Origin: a virus
Length of the DNA stretch: 64,000 bases
IMG/VR virus record: IMGVR_UViG_3300017917_004222
Location: 62,001-126,000 of that record
Direction: 5' to 3' (one strand)
The first letter of the stretch is position 1, and the number at the start of each line of letters is the position of its first letter. A program made the translations under genes and the position numbers. A model generated the notes under the pieces. It was not told where the DNA came from and searched no databases. It was given only the letters and a program-made list of their open reading frames with translations. Shown here in pieces: positions 16,444-24,601 of the stretch.

Positions 16444-17208
16444 ATGAAACCTTATACCTATCTAATCAAACATCGTCCTTCGGGCAAAGTCTATTACGGA
16501 TTCCGCTGTGCAAATCGAGTGGAACCGCACGAAGACTTGTGGAAACATTACTTTACCAGTAGCCCTAAAATTCAGCAACTTATAGAAGAAACAGGCGCAG
16601 ACAGCTTTGATACAGAAATACGTCGAGTGTTTGAAACCAAAGAACAAGCTGTGGCTTGGGAAACTCGTGTGCTGACTCGATGCAAAGTTCTACATGACGA
16701 TCGTTGGATCAATCAAAACGTAGCAGGGTATATTGTGCCCACCGAGGAAAGCCGAAAGAAGATCAGCGACTTCCACAAAGACAAACCCAAGAGCGAGGAC
16801 CATAAAGAAAAAATACGCCAAGGCAATCTTGGAAAAAAGAAGCCGCCTCGTAGCGAAGAATATAGAGCTCTGATGTCTACGTTAAAATCAGGAGAGAATA
16901 ATCCAAGGTACGGCAAAGAAGTATCAGAGGAAACTCGACGTCGAATCAGCGAAGCCAAGAAGGGCAAACAGGTAGCACATAACAAAGGACAGGCTATGAG
17001 TGAAGAACAAAAAGCCAAGATACGTGCCGCCAAAGCTGCTAACCCTGTCAAGATGAGTGCAGAATCAATTCAAGCAAGAGCTGATAAACTACGAGGACAA
17101 CGTCGACCCAAGCTGCACTGTGGTCACTGTGGTAGAGACATTGCAGCAGGCTGGTTTCACCGGCACGGTGATCAGTGCAAACACCGCGGCAGTAGCGCCC
17201 AGGACTGA
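16444..17208 (+). CDS. GIY-YIG homing endonuclease with NUMOD3 repeats and zinc finger
   Basis: The N-terminal nuclease domain has YTYLI (4-8) and VYYGFR (16-21), with a Glu in AWETRVL as the likely metal ligand. Residues about 105-210 contain the NUMOD3-type DNA-binding repeats common in phage homing enzymes (TEESRKKISDFHKDK, SEEYRALMSTLKSGENNPRYG, SEETRRRISEAKKGK). The C terminus is a zinc finger: C226, C229, H239 or H241, C245. It is inserted after gp23 and lies between two related terminators, with its own late box. It is more AT- and Lys-rich than the head genes. Confidence 0.85.
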   Translation: MKPYTYLIKHRPSGKVYYGFRCANRVEPHEDLWKHYFTSSPKIQQLIEETGADSFDTEIRRVFETKEQAVAWETRVLTRCKVLHDDRWINQNVAGYIVPTEESRKKISDFHKDKPKSEDHKEKIRQGNLGKKKPPRSEEYRALMSTLKSGENNPRYGKEVSEETRRRISEAKKGKQVAHNKGQAMSEEQKAKIRAAKAANPVKMSAESIQARADKLRGQRRPKLHCGHCGRDIAAGWFHRHGDQCKHRGSSAQD

Positions 17209-17225
17209 ATCAACCGCCAACAAAA

Positions 17226-17246
17226 AAGGGCCCGGGGGCCCTTCTT
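17226..17246 (+). terminator. Terminator after the GIY-YIG gene
   Basis: AAGGGCCC (17226-17233) pairs with GGGCCCTT (17236-17243), preceded by an A-run and followed by CTT. It resembles the gp23 terminator in sequence. Confidence 0.7.
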
Positions 17247-17253
17247 GTAACAA

Positions 17254-17308
17254 CCGTCGATGCGTTTGAAATGCATTGGCAGTTGATCAAGTAACTCAAA
17301 ATCGACGG
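17254..17308. other. Predicted three-way-junction element
   Basis: CCGTCGAT (17254-17261) pairs perfectly with ATCGACGG (17301-17308). Inside are two short helices, one around TGCG..TGCA and one AGTT/AACT. No ribozyme core (such as the hammerhead CUGANGA and GAAA) is present. Function unknown. The rest of the 17209-17600 gap is AT-rich with nothing recognisable until the late box at 17503. Confidence 0.4.
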
Positions 17309-17502
17309 AACATCAGTGCTGGTCAGGCAACGAGTGGCCCTTTGTTTCAATAATATTGTTGTTTAACGACCTTGTTTATTTATTTTCAATCTTGGTTACT
17401 TGGGTACTGCATCAAGTCTCAATATCATGCAGTGTGTGTATTTTACATGTCGCAGTTGGCAGTGTCAATGCATTTTGGATCCAGGCAAAAACACAGTTTG
17501 GA

Positions 17503-17510
17503 CATAAATA
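17503..17510 (+). promoter_or_regulatory. Late promoter (CATAAATA) with a long leader
   Basis: CATAAATA lies 90 nt before the ATG at 17601. The leader contains a CCGCA/TGCGG hairpin near 17517-17530, a CCCG/CGGG hairpin near 17570-17580 and an AAGGAG ribosome-binding site. This is the longest late leader in the window. Confidence 0.65.
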
Positions 17511-17600
17511 ATCAGTCCGCAATTGTGCGGCTTATGCTGAGATTAACACCCACAGCGTAGCGGTTAGAACCCGCATCGGGCTTCTTGAAGGAGAAAACAA

Positions 17601-18305
17601 ATGGGACGTCCACTCAAAATCAAAAAAACAACCACCGTTGACATCGGTTTCAATCCGTTCAGCGCACTGACCAATCCAATCTATCCTAGCGATCCAACCA
17701 CCTTTGATGGCACAGAATATCTGGGCGTGGTGGGCGGAGCCAACGCAGGTGTGGCCACTGCAGCATATCCAGTGGTCAAGGCTCGTGCCTACATCTCAGG
17801 TGCAGCTGCCGAAGACGATGCCTACATCATCACTCAACGCGGTACAACCAAGTACTTGGTGGCCACAGTGAGCGCTGTTAACGACGAAGACATGGTTGTG
17901 GGCAACACCTACCGTATTCTGTCAGTAGGCACCACCGACTGGGCCGCATGCGGTGCCACCCGCGCCAACGCTGCCGTGGGCGATATTTTCACTGCAACTG
18001 CCGCTGGAGCCGGAACAGGCACTGTGCAGCAGGTGGGAGTTTGTGTGCTGGCCAATCAAGCCGACGGCGCACTCACTGCTGGCAACATGAATATCACATT
18101 CAGCAACGGCGACAGCACTGTTCAACGGATCAGCAAGCTGACCAACAAATTTGCACTGGACTACAGCAATCCTCCGGTGCGCTACTTGGTCAACTTCTTC
18201 AGCGATGAAGGCTACGAAATCAAGTCTGGAACATCTGGCGCCACCAACGTGTCTGGACAACAGAACCAAGTGAGCTTGGCCATTGTAGAGAAGTTTACTT
18301 CTTGA
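17601..18305 (+). CDS. Virion structural protein (head-associated, unknown)
   Basis: A 234-residue, beta-rich protein beginning MGRPLKIKKT. Residues about 90-150 contain a module seen in many phage structural proteins, VVGNTYRILSVGTTDWAACG followed by VGDIFTAT and GTGTVQ. The C terminus has YLVNFFSDEGYEIKSG. It stands downstream of gp23 where T4 has the vertex protein gp24, but I see no gp23/gp24 homology; a decoration or completion role is a guess. It has a strong late promoter and leader and is followed by a strong hairpin terminator. Confidence 0.6.
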   Translation: MGRPLKIKKTTTVDIGFNPFSALTNPIYPSDPTTFDGTEYLGVVGGANAGVATAAYPVVKARAYISGAAAEDDAYIITQRGTTKYLVATVSAVNDEDMVVGNTYRILSVGTTDWAACGATRANAAVGDIFTATAAGAGTGTVQQVGVCVLANQADGALTAGNMNITFSNGDSTVQRISKLTNKFALDYSNPPVRYLVNFFSDEGYEIKSGTSGATNVSGQQNQVSLAIVEKFTS

Positions 18306-18325
18306 TCATTTGATTGAGCCACACG

Positions 18326-18358
18326 GTCCTCCCAGCTAATTACTGGGAGGACTTTTTT
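18326..18358 (+). terminator. Terminator whose 3' arm holds the next gene's ribosome-binding site
   Basis: GTCCTCCCAG (18326-18335) pairs perfectly with CTGGGAGGAC (18343-18352) and is followed by six Ts (18353-18358). The next ATG is at 18359. GGGAGG (18345-18350) in the 3' arm is the only ribosome-binding site for that gene, 8 nt from the ATG. Confidence 0.85.
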
Positions 18359-18946
18359 ATGAGCATGGCATTTGTATTGGGCAATGGCGTTAGTCGTCGT
18401 GCAGTTGATCCTGCAGCATTACTGGATTTGGCACCAGTTTACGGCTGCAACGCACTGTATCGGGATTTTGTGCCCACGGCCTTGGTGGCTACAGATCGTC
18501 CCATTGCTGAACAAATACAGAATTCGGGGTACAGTGCCCAGCATCGTTTCCACACTCGCAAGCCTTTGCCTGGTCTGGGTGCACTGGATGTGCCTCGCAA
18601 ATACTATGGATTCAGTTCAGGACCATTGGCTGTGGGCATCGCAGCTGGTGACGGATTTTCGGTGATCTACATGTTGGGGTTTGACATGGGCCCAACTGCA
18701 GTGGGACGATTCAACAACATCTATGCCGACACTGAGTTTTACAAACGCAGCGCTGACCTGCCCACATACACTGGAAACTGGACTCGACAGGTGATCACAC
18801 TGTGCCAGGACTTTTCGCAAACCCAATTCATTCGAGTTCAAGGCGAGACCACAGCAGACATCGCCGAGTTCCGCGGCATACCAAATCTAGCACACCTGCC
18901 CATGCAAGATTTCCAACAGCGCTTGGCCGCACGCCACGGTCTCTAA
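18359..18946 (+). CDS. Conserved phage protein, MptE/DUF115-like Rossmann type
   Basis: A 195-residue protein with the N-terminal pattern AFVLGNGVSRRAVD and VYGCNALYRDFVPTALVATD, then HRFHTRKPLPGLG and a later MLGFDMGP. G-N-G-x-S-R followed by YGCNALYRDF and an ATD motif occurs in a widespread phage family related to MptE/DUF115 Rossmann proteins; the substrate is unknown and I do not assign an activity. The reading frame is open to 18314, but the ATG at 18359 is placed 8 nt after GGGAGG, which sits inside the terminator stem. Confidence 0.6.
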   Translation: MSMAFVLGNGVSRRAVDPAALLDLAPVYGCNALYRDFVPTALVATDRPIAEQIQNSGYSAQHRFHTRKPLPGLGALDVPRKYYGFSSGPLAVGIAAGDGFSVIYMLGFDMGPTAVGRFNNIYADTEFYKRSADLPTYTGNWTRQVITLCQDFSQTQFIRVQGETTADIAEFRGIPNLAHLPMQDFQQRLAARHGL

Positions 18947-18977
18947 CCGCAGCCCAAAAGTTTAGTCTGCATCCTTT

Positions 18978-18985
18978 GATAAATA
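18978..18985 (+). promoter_or_regulatory. Late promoter (GATAAATA)
   Basis: GATAAATA lies 23 nt before the ATG at 19009 and drives the start of the fibre region. Confidence 0.65.
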
Positions 18986-19008
18986 CTCCAGAGGATCCAG
19001 ATTGAACC

Positions 19009-20169
19009 ATGACTCAAATTATTATCAATGTCGGTGAAATAGCCAATGATGGCACTGGTGAAGCCTTACGAGATGCATTTGTTGCGGTAAACGAGAACTT
19101 TACCGAAGTCTACACAGCCGGGCCAGTTGGCAGCAACGTTCGAATTGCCAACAACACCATCACCACCACTGTGGTCAATCAAGATCTTGTGTTGCGTCCC
19201 AACGGTATTGGCAACATACAAGCCAACGCCACCATCATGCCAGCACTGGACGGGGTGTACGACATTGGCCGCCCCAATCGACGATTTGACAGCATACATG
19301 CCGCTTACTTTTACGGCAACGGTGCGGGCATCACTGGACTGACGACTGGTGGCTTGGCCAACGGCACCACCACACTGAACACAGCATTCAACGGCAACAT
19401 CACTTTCAACATCAGCGGCGTGCCCAACGTTGCTGTGTTTTCGGCTAATGCTGTGTTGATCAACACTGGCTTGACAGTAACTGGCAACTTACAAGCCAAC
19501 AGCTTTGTGGGCAATGGTAGTCAGTTGACCGATGTTGATGCTGTGAGCATCAGCAGCGGAAACAGCAGTGTGCAATTTGACCAGGCCAACGGCAATGTCA
19601 ATATCAGTGTGCACGGCACAGCCAACGTGGTCACAGTCACGCCCAGTGGACTACAGGTACAAGGTAATCTTGTTGCTGGCAACATCATTGGCAATATCAC
19701 AGGTAATCTTGCAATATCGGGTGCCAACACCGGAGTGCTGTTCAACGACAGCGGTGTAGCCAACGCGGTGCCTGGCTTGTTGTTTGACAAGAACTCGGGC
19801 AATCTAACCGCTGCAGGCAACATTGCCGGCAACTATCTAGTGGGCAACGGTGTGGCCATTTTGGGAGTGTTGGCAGACCGTGGCAGCGATCCCAATAATT
19901 GGAACACCCTGACCCAAATGGGGGTGTATGCGGTAAATAGAACAAGTTGGGCTGGAACCATTGGCACACCAATCGACAGTCAGATATATGTTGGGTTACT
20001 GGAAGTCAAAAACAGTACCGGAAATGCATTGCAACAGACCTTTTACCCTGGACAGTACCAGTCGGGGGATGTCAAGACGCAATGGAATCGATCAAACTGG
20101 GCTGGATCATGGACCAGTTGGATCAAGGTGGTCAATGATGACCAAGTAGTTATAGGTGGGGAATTTTGA
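19009..20169 (+). CDS. Tail fibre / structural protein with pyocin-knob-like C terminus
   Basis: A 386-residue protein. The N terminus (INVGEIANDGTGEALRDAF) is the phage structural motif that often opens virion-bound fibres. Residues about 40-280 are Asn/Gly/Thr-rich short beta repeats (ITGL, NGSQLTDV, NITGN), as in fibre shafts. The C-terminal 90 residues (YAVNRTSWAGTIG, NRSNWAGSWTSWIKV) match the pyocin-knob type of receptor-binding domain, with its aromatic repeats. First of a run of four Asn/Gly-rich fibre proteins. Confidence 0.65.
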   Translation: MTQIIINVGEIANDGTGEALRDAFVAVNENFTEVYTAGPVGSNVRIANNTITTTVVNQDLVLRPNGIGNIQANATIMPALDGVYDIGRPNRRFDSIHAAYFYGNGAGITGLTTGGLANGTTTLNTAFNGNITFNISGVPNVAVFSANAVLINTGLTVTGNLQANSFVGNGSQLTDVDAVSISSGNSSVQFDQANGNVNISVHGTANVVTVTPSGLQVQGNLVAGNIIGNITGNLAISGANTGVLFNDSGVANAVPGLLFDKNSGNLTAAGNIAGNYLVGNGVAILGVLADRGSDPNNWNTLTQMGVYAVNRTSWAGTIGTPIDSQIYVGLLEVKNSTGNALQQTFYPGQYQSGDVKTQWNRSNWAGSWTSWIKVVNDDQVVIGGEF

Positions 20170-20191
20170 CCAAGTTGGTCGGAGATAAATT

Positions 20192-22879
20192 ATGTCAAAT
20201 ACAATTTTAATTAAGCGATCAGGCACACCAGGCGCCGCTCCAGCAGCTGGCAACATAGCCTATGGTGAACTGGCGATTAACTATGCCGACGGCAACTTGT
20301 TTTTCAAGAACAGTCTTGATTCTGTAACTGTAATTGCCAGCACACAGTTTGTGAACGTGACTGGCAACGTGTCGGGTGGCAACGTCACCACCACAGGTGT
20401 TGTGACTGCAACTGGTAATGTAACAGGTGGCAACATTATCAGCTTGGGCACAGTGGCTGCAACTGGCAACGTGTCGGGCAACTACTTCCTGGGCAACGGG
20501 CGATTCCTAACAGGTATTGACACCACACTGATCAGCAACGGCAACAGCAGTGTTCAAACACTGTCCAATGCCAATATCACAGTAAATCCTGCAGGCACAG
20601 CCAATGTGGCGGTGTTTGCCAGCACAGGCGCATATGTCACAGGTGTTGTTGATGTCACTGGCAACATTGTGGCCAGCGGCAATGCATCAGCCAACAACCT
20701 TTCGATATCCAATGCAGCCGCTGTGGGTACTCTGACATCTACTGGCAACATCACAGCTGGTGCAGGCGCTTACTTTATCGGTGATGGTAGCCTGTTGACC
20801 GGTATCGACGCCACATTGATCAGCAACGGAAATGCGTCGGTACAAACCCTGAACAATGCCAACGTGGAAATCAAAGCCGGTGCGAACGGCAACATTTCTG
20901 CAGTTTTCTATGATGGCGGGGCAACTGTTACTGGCAACGTTGCAGCAACTGGTATTTTGACCAACAACTATTACTATGCCAACGGTACCCCAGTTGATTT
21001 CCAGCAAGCAGCAGGATCCAACACACAAATTCAGTTCAACTCCAACAACAACTTTGGTGCCAGCGCTGCATTTACATTTGATTCTGCAAGCAATGTTTTG
21101 AGTGTGGGCGGCACCGCCAACGTGACTGGCAACGTCAATGCTGGCAATGTCAATGCTGGTATTGTGGCTGCTACCGCAGTGTCTGCAACTGGCAACATTA
21201 GTGGTGGCAACATCTCTACCGCTGGCACTGCCAGCGCAGCAACACTCAGCGCAACTGGCAACATTAGTGGCGGTAATATTGCAGTGACTGGCGCAGCCAG
21301 CGCAGCAACACTCAGCGCAACTGGCAACATTAGTGGTGGCAACATCTCTACCGCTGGCGAAGTCAGTACAGCTACACTCACAGTGTCGGGCGCAACCAAC
21401 GCCAACACCATTGCTGCCAACAGCATCACAGTATCGGGCAACATCCAGAGCAACAACACTGTGTTGGCCAACAGCATCACCAGCGTGAGTGGTGCACTCA
21501 CAATTGCACCAGCATCGGGCAACATCAACTTGTTCACAGCCAATGTGGGCGCAGTGGTGCTGCAAGACAACCGAATCACTGGCCTGGCCACTCCTACCTT
21601 TGCAACTGATGCAGTGACCAAACAGTATGTGGACGATGCGGTATCGACTGGCATCACCATCCACACTCCAGTGCGTGTGGAAACACCCACAGCACTGACA
21701 CCTGTGACATATGCACAAGGTGGCACAGTGGCCACAGTGACTGCAGTTATTTCTCCCAACACAGTCACCGTCAGCGGCAGTACACCCACAGTGAATGACC
21801 AGTATTGGTTTGCCAACACCTTCAACGGCATCCTGGCCAACACCTCTTACTTTGTGGTGGGCGTGAGCGGGCAAGATGCCACACTGAGCCGATCGTACGG
21901 CGGCGCACCTGTGACGAACTTGACTTCGGGAACCAGTCTCACACAGAGCGTGCGAGTCAACTCAGGCGTGGGCGCCACACTCACCAGCAACACCAACGGT
22001 GCACTGGTTGTGGACGGTGTGACCTTGAGCACAAACGATCGTGTGCTGGTATACAATCAGACTCCAGCATACCAAAACGGTGTGTATGTGGTTACTGATG
22101 CAGGTTCGGTCAGCACACCCTGGGTCTTGACACGTGCCACCGATGCCGACAGTTACATCCCCGACAACATCACCGGCATGGACTCGGGCGACTACTTCTT
22201 TGTTCAGCAAGGTGTTACTGGTGCAGGCGAAAGCTATGTGCTCACTGCACCTCCGGGACCAATCCTTATCGGTTACGACTCGATTACATATACCCAGTTC
22301 AGCGCCAGCCAGGTGTACAGCGCCGGCAGCGGTATTGCACTAACTGGTACCACATTCTCGGCCAACGTTGACAACGTCACCACAGCTATTGTGAGCGGCA
22401 ACATTGTGGTCAAAGCTAGTGCACAGCTGACCACTCCCAATATTGGTGCTGCAACCGGTACCAGCTTGAACGTTACCGGATCAGTCACAGCCACCAGCGT
22501 GGATGCAGGTTCGGGCAACATTGCAACCACTGGTAATGTGCTGGCTGGTACAGTAACTGCTACCACAGTGTCTTCGGGCACAGTGACAGCTTCGGGTAAT
22601 GTTGCTGGCGGAAATCTTACCACAGCAGGCCAAGTAGCCGCAACTGGCAACATCACTGGTGGCAATATTGCAACCACTGGCACAGCCAACGTGGCAACGC
22701 TGATTGTGACCACGGTGGCCAATATCACATCAACAACTCCCAGCTCAAATACCACCACAGGTGCGTTGATTGTGGCAGGTGGTTTGGGTGTAGCAGGCAA
22801 CATTTATGCTGGTGCACTGTATGACAACGGCACAGCGGTATTAACTATCAACTCGATTGTGGACGGTGGTACATACTAA
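20192..22879 (+). CDS. Large tail-fibre protein with repeated shaft
   Basis: An 895-residue protein. The N terminus (ILIKRSGTPGAAP, GELAINYADGNLFFKNS) is the virion-attachment module shared with the 22894 gene. The shaft (about 50-480) is built of TGNxSGGN/ATGNISGGNI repeats. About residues 480-700 form a distinct globular region beginning TKQYVDDAVSTGI, with a DGVTLSTNDRVLVYNQT segment typical of phage fibre domains; a second shaft stretch closes the protein. Related tail-fibre families are variable and set host range. Confidence 0.7.
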   Translation: MSNTILIKRSGTPGAAPAAGNIAYGELAINYADGNLFFKNSLDSVTVIASTQFVNVTGNVSGGNVTTTGVVTATGNVTGGNIISLGTVAATGNVSGNYFLGNGRFLTGIDTTLISNGNSSVQTLSNANITVNPAGTANVAVFASTGAYVTGVVDVTGNIVASGNASANNLSISNAAAVGTLTSTGNITAGAGAYFIGDGSLLTGIDATLISNGNASVQTLNNANVEIKAGANGNISAVFYDGGATVTGNVAATGILTNNYYYANGTPVDFQQAAGSNTQIQFNSNNNFGASAAFTFDSASNVLSVGGTANVTGNVNAGNVNAGIVAATAVSATGNISGGNISTAGTASAATLSATGNISGGNIAVTGAASAATLSATGNISGGNISTAGEVSTATLTVSGATNANTIAANSITVSGNIQSNNTVLANSITSVSGALTIAPASGNINLFTANVGAVVLQDNRITGLATPTFATDAVTKQYVDDAVSTGITIHTPVRVETPTALTPVTYAQGGTVATVTAVISPNTVTVSGSTPTVNDQYWFANTFNGILANTSYFVVGVSGQDATLSRSYGGAPVTNLTSGTSLTQSVRVNSGVGATLTSNTNGALVVDGVTLSTNDRVLVYNQTPAYQNGVYVVTDAGSVSTPWVLTRATDADSYIPDNITGMDSGDYFFVQQGVTGAGESYVLTAPPGPILIGYDSITYTQFSASQVYSAGSGIALTGTTFSANVDNVTTAIVSGNIVVKASAQLTTPNIGAATGTSLNVTGSVTATSVDAGSGNIATTGNVLAGTVTATTVSSGTVTASGNVAGGNLTTAGQVAATGNITGGNIATTGTANVATLIVTTVANITSTTPSSNTTTGALIVAGGLGVAGNIYAGALYDNGTAVLTINSIVDGGTY
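21185..21358 (+). repeat. 66-bp tandem repeat in the fibre shaft
   Basis: A 66-bp unit starts at 21185, 21251 and 21317. The first and third copies share 42 identical bases (21185-21226 and 21317-21358). It encodes the ATGNISGGN repeat and could change in copy number by recombination. Confidence 0.8.
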
Positions 22880-22893
22880 TTTAAAGACCACAC

Positions 22894-23934
22894 ATGACAA
22901 ATAGGGTACTTATAAAGCGCTCGGGAACGGCAAACGCTGTTCCTGGGGCAGCAAATCTTGAGCTGGGCGAGTTGGCCATCAACTATGCCGACGGTAACCT
23001 GTTTTACAAGGATGCTGCCGGAAACGTGGCTGTGATTGCCAGCAACCGATCTGCAGTCTACAGCGGCAACGTCACTGCACAGTATTTTATTGGCAACGGT
23101 AGCCAACTGACTGGCGTCACAGCCACTGGTTGTGTTGTGGTCAGTTCAAACTCACCTGGGTCGCCTAAAATTGGCGACATCTGGATTGATTCCGACGATG
23201 GTACTGAATACTTGTATTTCAATGATGGCACCAGCAATGTGTGGGCCGAAATGGCATCGGTCTACAGCTTCAGCTCGGGTGGCGGCGGTGCTAGTGTAGC
23301 TGGGGCAAACACTCAAGTTCAGTACAATTCCGACGGCGTGCTGGCAGCATCGGCCAACTTCACATTCAACGGGTCTAGTGTCACAGTTTCGGGCAACATC
23401 AATGGCGGAAATCTAGTCACTGCAGGCGCTGTAACAGCCACAGGCAACGTGTCTGGTGGCAACATCATCACCGCAGGCGCAGTATCAGCAACAGGCAACG
23501 TCACTGGCAACTACTTCATTGGCAATGGCTCACAACTGACTGGTATAGTTTCCAGCGCATATTCGGCCCAGTACACCCTTACTGCCACAACCTCTAACAA
23601 CACCGAAACCGAAGCGTTTGTAGGCGGAGTAGCTGGGACCAGAATCCCTGTACCGCTCAACACAACCGTTTATTACACAGCCGACATCGCCTGCCGCAGA
23701 ACTGATACAGCAGGAGATCATGCAGCATGGTTCCTCAAAGGTGTGGCCACCAACAACGCAGGCAACGTGACCGACGTGGGCTCGTTGTATGAAGTGATTG
23801 TGTCACGAACAGACACATCATTGACCGTGGATTTGCGAGCCGACAACACCAATGACAGCGTGGGTGTGTTTGTGACTGGTGCAACGGGTAAAACACTGTC
23901 GTGGCGTGTTGCAATAACTACAGTGGAGGTATAA
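22894..23934 (+). CDS. Tail-fibre protein, paralogue of the 20192 product
   Basis: 346 residues. The N terminus (VLIKRSGTANAVPGA, LGELAINYADGNLFYKDAAG) closely matches the 20192 protein, showing a duplicated attachment module. A short SGGN-type shaft (about 140-215) is followed by a different C-terminal beta domain of about 120 residues (YTLTATTSNNTETEAFVGG to SWRVAITTVEV). The tip, unlike the N terminus, is not shared. The stop is followed 1 base later by the next ATG. Confidence 0.65.
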   Translation: MTNRVLIKRSGTANAVPGAANLELGELAINYADGNLFYKDAAGNVAVIASNRSAVYSGNVTAQYFIGNGSQLTGVTATGCVVVSSNSPGSPKIGDIWIDSDDGTEYLYFNDGTSNVWAEMASVYSFSSGGGGASVAGANTQVQYNSDGVLAASANFTFNGSSVTVSGNINGGNLVTAGAVTATGNVSGGNIITAGAVSATGNVTGNYFIGNGSQLTGIVSSAYSAQYTLTATTSNNTETEAFVGGVAGTRIPVPLNTTVYYTADIACRRTDTAGDHAAWFLKGVATNNAGNVTDVGSLYEVIVSRTDTSLTVDLRADNTNDSVGVFVTGATGKTLSWRVAITTVEV

Positions 23935-23935
23935 C

Positions 23936-24409
23936 ATGCCAAGAACAAGAAGTGTGCTGGTTGACAACACAATCGGACGAATTTTTAGAAACGTGACCAC
24001 AGTTGCACAAGCCAGTGCAGCCAGTGTGATTGCAGGTGACCGTTTGACCACACGATCCATTGGGTCTGGGCAAGCCGCATTGATAAAAATTGCCAACAAC
24101 ATCGGTGGCAAGGGTTTGTTTTTTGTTACAGGTGCGTCTGTGACTCAGTTGCGAGTAAGTTTGATTCGTGCTCCGCGTGGGCGCGATGCATTGATCCAAG
24201 TGCGCAAAGGTCTCACGTATGCCACCTCTACCACAGTTGGAGAACCATACGCTATTCCTGCTGGCAATGTCAATGTTGCAGCCACAGCCACTTATACCGT
24301 TGCTATTACTCTAGCAGCTGGCGAATCGTTGTATTTCGATGTGGTTCAAGTGGGCAGTATGTTCGCCGGCACCGGGTTAACAGTCACTGTGAACCTTTAT
24401 ACAGTATAA
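23936..24409 (+). CDS. Hypothetical virion-type protein
   Basis: 157 residues, beta-rich, beginning MPRTRSVLVDNTIGRIFRN, with several Val/Thr/Ala strands and GESLYFDVVQVGSM near the C terminus. It starts 1 base after the 22894 stop and shares its operon. No known family recognised. Its position and composition suggest a small part of a fibre or a fibre-attached head domain. Confidence 0.5.
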   Translation: MPRTRSVLVDNTIGRIFRNVTTVAQASAASVIAGDRLTTRSIGSGQAALIKIANNIGGKGLFFVTGASVTQLRVSLIRAPRGRDALIQVRKGLTYATSTTVGEPYAIPAGNVNVAATATYTVAITLAAGESLYFDVVQVGSMFAGTGLTVTVNLYTV

Positions 24410-24412
24410 AAC

Positions 24413-24601
24413 ATGGAACAACAACTCAAACAACATTTTGGCGACGTTGACATTTACCGCTTCAATGGGCACCGCAGCCGCATTGGGGAATTGGGTATCG
24501 CTGTCAACTACGTGATTGTAGAAAACGAAATCTACTTTGTATCCGAACAAGTCAGTACCGACATTCGTGTTGAACTTGTGTATCCGAAAGGAACTGAATA
24601 A
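24413..24601 (+). CDS. Small hypothetical protein
   Basis: 62 residues beginning MEQQLKQHFGDVDIYRF. It lies 3 bases after the previous gene and its stop (TAA) overlaps the ATG of the next (TAATG). Translational coupling on both sides supports it as a real gene. No function recognised. Confidence 0.5.
   Translation: MEQQLKQHFGDVDIYRFNGHRSRIGELGIAVNYVIVENEIYFVSEQVSTDIRVELVYPKGTE

Noticed and set aside
17377-17382. Minus-strand TAAATA box
   Set aside because: No minus-strand gene follows; it would only read antisense into the GIY-YIG gene, without other support.
17372-17560. 62-residue ORF MFIYFQ...
   Set aside because: Runs across the late promoter at 17503; no ribosome-binding site.
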